A DNA stretch of 64,000 bases from Prostheceraeus crozeri (taxonomy: Eukaryota; Platyhelminthes; Polycladida; Euryleptidae), in assembly GCA_907163375.1 (NCBI GenBank), contig CAJQUW010001747.1:248001-312000 (forward strand), in the 5' to 3' direction. The notes under the pieces are model-generated. The model saw only the letters and a program-made list of their open reading frames with translations. It was not told where the DNA came from and did no database searches. Below, piece by piece: positions 62,001-64,000 of this stretch (positions are counted from its first letter, which is position 1; each line of letters starts with the position of its first letter). Made by a program: the position numbers and the translations under genes.

Positions 62001-62040
62001 TTCTTCAGCCATTTGCAATGTAAGAAACTTCTCCAATGAC
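28606..62040 (-). CDS. SOS: Son of sevenless (SOS) homologue, C-terminal seven exons (5' part outside window)
   Basis: SOS is the guanine-nucleotide exchange factor that loads Ras with GTP after GRB2 brings it to activated receptors at the plasma membrane. CDS segments on the minus strand: 62040-61612, 51854-51233, 45107-44802, 42880-42755, 42688-42421, 40435-40292, 29009-28606. All junctions are GT-AG and all phases agree, giving 765 residues before the stop. The order is REM domain, CDC25 catalytic domain, then a proline-rich tail. Close matches to remembered human SOS1 include LLKLVERLTYHTYVDTKFV, RHWVDHHYSDF, HPVELGRQLTL, SIDPPCVPFLGTFLTNI and INFSKRRKIGEI. The histone-fold, DH and PH domains and the start codon are not in the window. 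Introns range from 66 bases to 11.3 kb and hold most of the mobile elements listed here. Confidence 0.95.
29010..31352 (-). other. SOS intron 6 (29010-40291), left part
   Basis: AT-rich intron sequence with no exon I can support. A 60-codon minus-strand frame at 30746-30564 contains CEMCHNPAESIAH and could be a transposon scrap, but I cannot name it. Confidence 0.45.
31353..32586 (+). mobile_element. hAT-family DNA transposon, internally deleted
   Basis: The 8-bp direct repeat TTCATCAG flanks it (31345-31352 and 32587-32594), the hallmark target duplication of hAT elements. The ends are inverted: TAGGGCCCCCAGAA(A)GT on both strands. At least seven copies of TAAAGTCAA(T/C)TTT lie in the first 200 and last 75 bases, a subterminal repeat pattern known for hAT transposase binding. 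Inside is only the C-terminal end of a hAT transposase. The usual length is 2.5-5 kb, so most of the gene is gone and the copy must depend on a full-length relative. Confidence 0.88.
31952..32261 (+). pseudogene. hAT transposase C-terminal dimerisation segment
   Basis: The frame has no good Met at its start; it is the open remnant of a longer gene. Residues read CQPSTAAIERSFSMLQKLLA then KDRNFKPHNVRQFLVLYYN. This matches the hAT C-terminal (hATC) block, whose conserved core is the S/T-x-A-x-x-E-R-x-F-S motif followed by an N-V pair. The BED finger and catalytic Asp residues are absent. Confidence 0.85.
32587..38636 (-). other. SOS intron 6, middle part
   Basis: No exon is supportable. It holds a MITE-like palindrome at 36105-36244. 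Open frames at 34486-34704 (minus, acidic) and 36810-37217 (plus, 135 codons) lack recognisable domains. Around 37640-37725 there is a cluster of TTTCCAGG/CCTGGAA words resembling transposon termini, unassigned. Confidence 0.4.
36105..36244. repeat. MITE-like palindrome of about 140 bp
   Basis: Both strands read CATAGACCAA-CTCAACAGGAA, then ATCTA-TCAGC and CACCAA from the two ends. The arms differ by small indels. It has no coding capacity. Target duplication unclear. Confidence 0.6.
38637..39613. mobile_element. Inverted pair of mariner-type 3' ends (non-autonomous fold-back element)
   Basis: The outer 310 or so bases are inverted copies. Both ends read TA then CAGGGCTG(G/T)CCAAAAGTAA, and each arm then carries, pointing outward, the C-terminal codons of a mariner-like transposase (VRRLQLVTEYNGGHFEHIL followed by a stop; compare the usual RRLxxCxxxxGGHFEH end). 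The centre (about 38945-39300) is unique and non-coding. TA lies at both borders (38635-38636 and 39614-39615). So this is not a simple transposon: two 3' halves face each other and the catalytic part is missing. Arm identity looks high, so it is probably recent. Confidence 0.8.
39614..40291 (-). other. SOS intron 6, right part
   Basis: Non-coding; no structure noted. Confidence 0.5.
40292..40435 (-). CDS. SOS: SOS exon, proline-rich tail (48 codons)
   Basis: Acceptor ATCAATTTCAG and donor CCTA|GTAAGT; phase 1 in and out. It reads YGSPPPLPRRSVTQNSPPTV and on to WRSQLEHDDRCHLQP. SPPPLPRRS is a further possible SH3 ligand. Too short and unusual to be found by ORF length; placed by splice sites and phase. 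Confidence 0.85.
40436..42420 (-). other. SOS intron 5
   Basis: A 2.0 kb intron. A GC-richer block at about 41200-41520 (GGGCCGGGCCTCGGACC, AAAATGGCGGCGAG, GCGGCCGTGAAGC) stands out from its AT-rich surroundings but holds no ORF; it may be an old insertion or a regulatory patch. Near 42330-42365 TTTTCAAGGA words are repeated. Confidence 0.4.
42421..42688 (-). CDS. SOS: SOS exon after the catalytic domain, start of the Ser/Pro-rich tail
   Basis: Acceptor ATGATTTCAG|GAG; phase 0 in; donor TACA|GTAAGT, phase 1 out. It encodes EPRMTQEELKLFDMAKEIER, then a linker rich in SP and TP pairs (SISPPSPRTNSPSIPTIPEA). In vertebrate SOS such sites are phosphorylated by MAP kinase as feedback; conservation here is inferred only from composition. 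Confidence 0.9.
42755..42880 (-). CDS. SOS: SOS exon, end of the CDC25 catalytic domain
   Basis: Acceptor TGTATTTTCAG and donor AATTTC|GTAAGT; 42 codons, phase 0 on both sides. KFLNDLEPFRLANVETELEF continues to SLHIEPRNCTKLPNF. IEPRN followed by PxF marks the end of the GEF domain in SOS proteins. The next intron is only 66 bases long (42689-42754), the shortest in the gene. Confidence 0.93.
42881..44801 (-). other. SOS intron 3
   Basis: A 1.9 kb intron. A 68-codon minus frame at 43664-43458 lacks splice sites of the right phase and does not resemble SOS. Two copies of ACACTTATTGG at about 44201 and 44230 flank a T-rich tract. Confidence 0.45.
44802..45107 (-). CDS. SOS: SOS exon, core of the Ras-binding CDC25 domain
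   Basis: Acceptor TTTCTTTCAG|AAT and donor TTACAG|GTAAGT; 102 codons, phase 0 on both sides. It contains KYLEKLRSIDPPCVPFLGTF, then LTNI and LINFSKRRKIGEIVAEIQQY. In SOS1 this stretch forms the base of the Ras-binding groove and the segments behind the helical hairpin. All the strongly conserved residues I remember (PPCVPFxGxxLTNI, INFSKRRK) are present, so the domain should be active. Confidence 0.95.
45108..48378 (-). other. SOS intron 2, right of the DUF7869-like element
   Basis: No exon is supportable. Two tandem copies of a block of about 107 bp begin GGGCCCTATCAGT at 45639 and 45745. Minus-strand frames around 46450-47400 show broken coding-like stretches that could be a very old transposon; I cannot name it. 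A plus frame at 47841-48212 (123 codons) looks random. Confidence 0.4.
48553..48574 (+). repeat. Subterminal copy of the TIR motif, left side
   Basis: TATGACAAAACCACTTAAGT, the inner 20 bases of the terminal repeat, in the same orientation as the left end. A partial copy (CCACTTAAGTCC) precedes it at 48532. These are probable transposase-binding sites. Confidence 0.8.
48791..50317 (+). CDS. DUF7869-like RNase-H-fold protein, candidate transposase, 508 residues
   Basis: The open frame starts earlier with a GTG, but the first ATG is at 48791 (MGYTERASFVQ). N-terminal part: VCRTMFLHTLGF (55-66), DKRGRR and VEHIESFNPQVSHYRR, as in a large family of uncharacterised animal proteins I remember. Near 178-199 are Cys pairs (CCETC and CDRC) that could bind zinc. 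The C-terminal half looks like an RNase-H fold: Asp 233 in VATDMMKV, Trp-Asn-Glu 276-278, Asp-Asn 310-311 in IWADNCAAQNKN, and GHSFMAAD (His 348, Asp 354). The acidic residues could form a DDE-like metal site. Family name is from memory; catalysis is inferred from fold and from its place between TIRs. A short upstream ATG frame (48673-48752) may be a uORF or a lost first exon. Confidence 0.8.
   Translation: MGYTERASFVQGMVDRVLPVRSRCRAESVKSRCVTFKQHLLKEVHGAGESEREPVCRTMFLHTLGFKATNNWLYKSAFEEVPLGTFSNKMDKRGRRTPKHSFSDDLKASVVEHIESFNPQVSHYRREDAPNRIYLPVDLTIQCMHKDFCEKISSISYSSYQKAIHDANISFTKLGNECCETCSFLDHEHREYEVDCDRCMKRREHEERYRAARMEYRADSENRVPGQVSVATDMMKVFLITKMPFKIAFFTPRIVSFNQTFSPLLSSSSKGINFTWNESAAGRSADDVISTFVNFIMSNRDAVTILIWADNCAAQNKNWKLYSVLLNLVHNSGIACNQIIIKYFVKGHSFMAADVEHASAGRNLRKQDYVYDQTDFEKCVETNRCSVVSMVPTNFYTFEEEISQHQLRMMGEERPYLKDVVSAKFVRGESTIYLQQRFGEDYKSFSGLLKNNIQLGHTFQNRRQARGVNSSKHEKIIKSLVPLMPDHRRDYWLQMPQSSSSSDLLTNY
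50420..50801 (-). repeat. Subterminal copies of the TIR motif, right side (four)
   Basis: ACTTAAGTGGTTTTGTCATA at 50420, a one-base variant at 50597-50620, a variant with GTCGTAT at 50735-50755, and one in the opposite orientation at 50784-50801 (TTTGACAAAACCACTTAG). Spacing is 30-180 bases. Confidence 0.8.
50998..51232 (-). other. SOS intron 2, short left remainder
   Basis: Intronic sequence between the transposon-like unit and the catalytic exon; nothing noted. Confidence 0.5.
51233..51854 (-). CDS. SOS: SOS exon: end of REM and first half of the CDC25 domain
   Basis: Acceptor TTGTCTTTCCAG and donor TTTGCG|GTAAGC. One base completes the split Arg, then 207 codons end in phase 0. It contains VINVLRHWVDHHYSDF, whose Trp corresponds to Trp729 of human SOS1 at the allosteric Ras site, as I recall. 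It then reads LHPVELGRQLTLMQFQYYRM, EPSELVGEKW, AVMTRICEILYVFEELKNFA and VVDSSAIHRLEWTF. This is a large exon with dense matches to SOS1 throughout. Confidence 0.96.
51855..52725 (-). other. SOS intron 1, left part
   Basis: Non-coding. 51915-52210 is rich in CATATG/CATGTG/CACATG words, giving a low-complexity look that recurs at 55560-55790. Confidence 0.5.
52726..54075 (-). mobile_element. Penelope-like retroelement, 5'-truncated, with 274-bp inverted arms
   Basis: A 13-bp direct repeat, TGGCATACATGTA, flanks it (52713-52725 and 54076-54088). Arms 52756-53029 and 53804-54077 are inverted copies that look nearly identical. The sense strand is minus: the ORF runs from the right arm leftward, ends in the left arm, and is followed by a 3' UTR and a 30-bp tail past the arm. 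Such inverted terminal arms are known for Penelope-like elements (pLTRs). Only the reverse transcriptase's thumb/linker side and the GIY-YIG endonuclease remain, so it cannot copy itself. It is young by arm similarity. Confidence 0.88.
52967..53851 (-). CDS. Penelope-like RT C-terminal region plus GIY-YIG endonuclease (partial)
   Basis: A 294-codon frame. After the arm-derived start it reads TTEVPENNTLNFLDISIFI and SWLPQHVKNNY (the region just after the RT catalytic box in Penelope), then a Lys/Asn-rich linker (NRKLNRLINKYKLPV), a CELCDTIDCNYPC cysteine cluster, and the endonuclease signature FVVYEFKCNYCSKSYIGQTN with RYEEHKR and a C-terminal NRLAEARFIRENRPELNRKH. The catalytic Arg/Glu-type positions appear kept. 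The RT YxDD box is not in this copy. The apparent Met start lies in the inverted arm and is not a real start. Confidence 0.85.
   Translation of the reverse strand: MFAIELRSVLADEAGLYNIQFTTEVPENNTLNFLDISIFITDNKICYAWYSKPTHSEITLHKDSWLPQHVKNNYVYTSTSRISSRCSSSPLKQKSIYKFKNRLRKNNYSNRDLKPRIKCKPRNNRYNENNVKFSINFINDSCNRKLNRLINKYKLPVTLISKPNKTTSQYFSRKTNYKHSNCELCDTIDCNYPCDVRFVVYEFKCNYCSKSYIGQTNRPFRIRYEEHKRSLALRNKTSALAEHSKNEHSDRLTISDFSVHFLAKHKSPLENRLAEARFIRENRPELNRKHELVA
54161..54406. repeat. MITE-like inverted repeat with 73-bp arms
   Basis: Arms 54161-54233 and 54334-54406 read ACTGAATTTTAGCAAGGAAA and on to TATCTTGA(T/G)CGCTTTCGATG on both strands, with about four differences. The centre is 100 bp of AT-rich DNA. 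Non-coding. Confidence 0.75.
54407..56020 (-). other. SOS intron 1, between the two Penelope-like insertions
   Basis: No exon is supportable. A plus frame at 54747-55064 (105 codons) is Lys/Ser-rich, lacks a recognisable domain and is probably chance. Confidence 0.45.
56033..57931 (+). mobile_element. Second Penelope-like retroelement, 5'-truncated, with about 643-bp inverted arms
   Basis: A 12-bp direct repeat, ACTACTGTTTTA, flanks it (56021-56032 and 57932-57943). Arms of about 643 bp (56032-56674 and 57262-57905) are inverted copies with a few differences. The sense strand is plus; after the right arm comes a 26-bp tail (57906-57931). The sense part begins just upstream of the RT catalytic box (YKRYIDDVIL, about 56785-56815) and runs through a GIY-YIG endonuclease (CNKSYIGQTCRPFRYRFQEH). 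The left arm is an inverted copy of the 3' half, so its antisense frame (56689-56387) is a duplicate, not a gene. The copy is truncated and has about one or two breaks. It is a different subfamily from the copy at 52726. Confidence 0.88.
57944..59317 (-). other. SOS intron 1, right of the Penelope insertions
   Basis: No exon is supportable. Near 58768 TAGAGGTGTGCGAACCGG resembles a hAT-type terminus (compare 59318), but I see no matching partner. Confidence 0.4.
59319..59583. mobile_element. Possible non-autonomous hAT-like element
   Basis: The left end, TAGGGGTGTACGCCGGGTTT then AACCGGTGCACCG, pairs imperfectly with the right end read inward, TAGGACTGTGCACGGTGCAC then CGGTTCTCG. The length of about 265 bp and the TAGGGGTGT-type end suit a hAT MITE. 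The possible 8-bp target copies match only about five of eight bases, so this is tentative. Confidence 0.4.
59584..61611 (-). other. SOS intron 1, right end
   Basis: AT-rich intron sequence; no exon, repeat or RNA gene that I can support. Confidence 0.5.
61612..62040 (-). CDS. SOS: SOS exon: REM (RasGEF N-terminal) domain; first SOS exon in the window
   Basis: Acceptor TTTTTCCATAG and donor CTTCG|GTAAGC. The first base closes a codon begun in an exon outside the window; 142 codons follow and the last two bases open an Arg codon. It reads LPSVEQYRFAVPDSSTNIVF, GGTLLKLVERLTYHTYVDTK, FVKTFMMTYRDF, LLIERFNIPDP and LKRFKKEYKKPVQL, all close to the SOS1 REM domain, which binds the allosteric Ras. 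A seven-residue Lys/Glu-rich loop (KAEEGEK) sits where human SOS1 has its variable loop. Confidence 0.95.
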
Positions 62041-62169
62041 CTATGGAAAAATAGGAATATTATGTAGCGAAAGTGCGGGGTTGAGAGAGCACAGGGATTC
62101 CGATTGAAAATAGTGCAGACGGGCATTGGGCAAAAGACATAATGGGTGCGGGTAGAGATTTTACGGATA

Positions 62170-62290
62170 CGAGAGGAGACTTCACGTTCACAGATTCAGA
62201 CAGACACGTGTGGAGACTTCACAGATGCGGATGGACACGTGTGCAGAATCCACAGATACGGACGAATGCGTGTGGAAACTTCACGTAAAT
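62170..62290. repeat. Short diverged tandem repeat of about 31 bp
   Basis: About four units carry (G)GAGACTTCAC(A) and end in CACGTGT or GCGTGT (near 62178, 62210, 62241 and 62272). Units differ by several bases. Confidence 0.65.
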
Positions 62291-63244
62291 AGGATCTTTT
62301 CAATTAATACATTTAGTTAAAAACGATTACATGCTACTCTTGTCTATATAAAAATCAGACACAACGCTGCTTAAGACAGAGCATCTGTTTAATTCTGACG
62401 TTTTAAAATTCATGAAACAATGAGTACCTACTCGTATATTCTCACTCAGTGTACAAAAATATAATTTTTTCATGCACACTGAGTACAAAGTAACTGTGGG
62501 AAATACAAATACTAAATAACTATGCAAAATACTATACAAAATAACTAGCAGCAAGCACGAACCGGACCTTTTATCGTGTGATGCCGATAATCGTTATCGA
62601 TAGTGGAAGCATAATCGAAGATCTAAGCATAACATAGTCGCGTACGTTAGTCGCTGATTGAACACAACGGATTATATTATACATTATATCATGGCGTATT
62701 CGAATTTGTCCGGAATCGTGACTGTCTATTAACAGTGAAGAATTTTATGAGTCACCGATTCAATGCATCCATCCCTAAATGCCTGTCTAGTGTAATAATG
62801 AAGGAAGTAATAAAGAGTAACAAAAGTAACAACTATATGTAATAAGTAACATGTTTAGCAACGTATGAGTGTCAAACCTCAGCAACATAAACAACTGAAA
62901 AAAGGCAGAGGCGGCAACGTAATGATGCCTCCATCTCTGACTCTGAAGTCTAAAGTCCTACAGCAACATCAAAGTCGACATTAAGAGACTTGGAAGAACC
63001 GGCAACCGAGGAATTGTGAGAACATTGGACGTATGCTGTCTGTATTTGTCGCGGGCAACTCTTTTAGAGACTAGTAGATAGATAGTGTTAGGTAGATAAG
63101 TAGATACATGTACGTTGGAATAAAGGTGTCATACAAACTTGATGATGGTATTCTATTTGCTAATAATGACACATTATATAATGTAGGATCATTCTAGAAA
63201 TAATTATGGTGCATTATCGTAAACCACAAATGAAAGTACCGGGG

Positions 63245-63577
63245 AGCATTAATGAAACATTAATAAGAACATTTATGAAATAGCATTAGGAACGACGTTG
63301 AAGCAGTACTAGGAACACTAATGAAACAGTACTGTGAGTATTAATGAAACAGTACTGTGAGTATTAATGAATCAGTACTGGGAACATTAATGAATCAGTA
63401 CTGGGAACATTAATGAATCAGTACTGTGAACATTACTGAAACAGTACTGGGAACATTAATGAATCAGTACTGGGAACATTAATGAATCAGTACTGTGAAC
63501 ATTACTGAAACAGTACTGGGAACATTAATGAAACAGTACTGGGAACATTAATGAAACAGCACTGGGAACATTAATGA
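63245..63577. repeat. 23-bp minisatellite, about 14 copies
   Basis: Unit consensus ATTAATGAA(A/T)CAGTACTG followed by (G/T)GAAC. Units are well matched in the middle and decay at the left. At 63640-63700 related words appear in the opposite orientation (TTTCATTA, TTCATTAATG), so the whole block can fold into a long imperfect hairpin. Confidence 0.9.
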
Positions 63578-64000
63578 ACCATGCGTATGCTCCATGTAAT
63601 GAAAATACTAATGAAATGGCTAAATTTCCGTAGACAAAACATTAATGTTTCATTAGTGGTTTCATTATACTGTTTCATTATATTTTTCATTAATGTTTTC
63701 CAAAAAATTTTCGTACGGGCTGGCCTATCAAACCATGCGAGGTAAAATGTAATAAATAAGTAAAGAAGCAAAATGTGTTGGGTCTTTTAATTTAAGCAAT
63801 TGTGAAATTTGCTTTTCTACCAAAAAACAGGTCATTTATTGGTTACAAATGCTTCTATAAACTCATTAAACAGAAAGTCCCAGGTGCAAGCTTTTCTTTC
63901 ACTTTATAATGGCAATTTTGCTCCATTGATACAGAAAATACGATATAAAAATCATGGAAGGAATCTATGTAGAAGTCTAGCAACCTCCATGACCAAAACC

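Larger units (their letters stand above)
62041..64000 (-). other. SOS intron upstream of the REM exon (runs off the window)
   Basis: No PH- or DH-domain exon is visible, so the intron exceeds 1.96 kb. It holds two tandem repeat arrays (62170-62290 and 63245-63577). Confidence 0.6.

Overview
The window is nuclear DNA of an animal, most likely an invertebrate. It is AT-rich, its genes are split by long introns with standard GT-AG sites, and it is crowded with transposon families common in invertebrates (Tc1/mariner kin, hAT, Penelope-like retroelements, MITE-like inverted repeats). I cannot place it to phylum. I saw no bacterial operons, rRNA genes, convincing tRNAs or CRISPR arrays.

Two host genes are supported by exons whose reading phases join exactly. 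On the plus strand, 14022-21863 holds a three-exon gene for a 303-residue, two-pass membrane protein with a long basic, Ser/Gln/Pro-rich N-terminal tail; I do not recognise its family. On the minus strand, seven exons between 62040 and 28606 encode the C-terminal 765 residues or so of a Son-of-sevenless (SOS) homologue: the REM domain, the CDC25 Ras-GEF catalytic domain, and a proline-rich tail with four GRB2-type PPxLPPRR-like motifs plus a fifth possible one. The start codon and the histone-fold/DH/PH part of SOS lie beyond the right edge. The two genes converge, with about 6.7 kb of non-coding DNA between their stop codons.

Region by region: 1-14000 has no host gene that I can support. It holds a transposase scrap (1121), two MITE-like palindromes (2564, 3916), a decayed Tc1-like transposon with terminal repeats (5174-6517), a fossil of a Ty3/Gypsy-like LTR polyprotein (6748-8710), a second decayed Tc1-like copy (about 9170-10030), and a 1.4 kb element with 150-bp inverted ends around an unknown 173-residue ORF (11587-12986). 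14000-22000 is the membrane-protein gene, with a DD41D mariner-like transposon in its second intron. 22000-28600 is intergenic. 28600-64000 is SOS. Its introns carry a deleted hAT (31353-32586), an inverted pair of mariner 3' ends (38637-39613), a transposon-like unit with 31-bp terminal repeats around a DUF7869-like RNase-H-fold protein (48379-50995), two Penelope-like insertions with inverted arms (52726-54075 and 56033-57931), smaller palindromes, and a 23-bp minisatellite (63245-63577).

The most interesting item is the 2.6 kb unit at 48379-50995. Perfect terminal inverted repeats, a TA duplication, repeated subterminal copies of the terminal motif and one unbroken 508-codon ORF suggest that this widespread protein family can act as the transposase, or cargo, of a DNA transposon I do not know by name.
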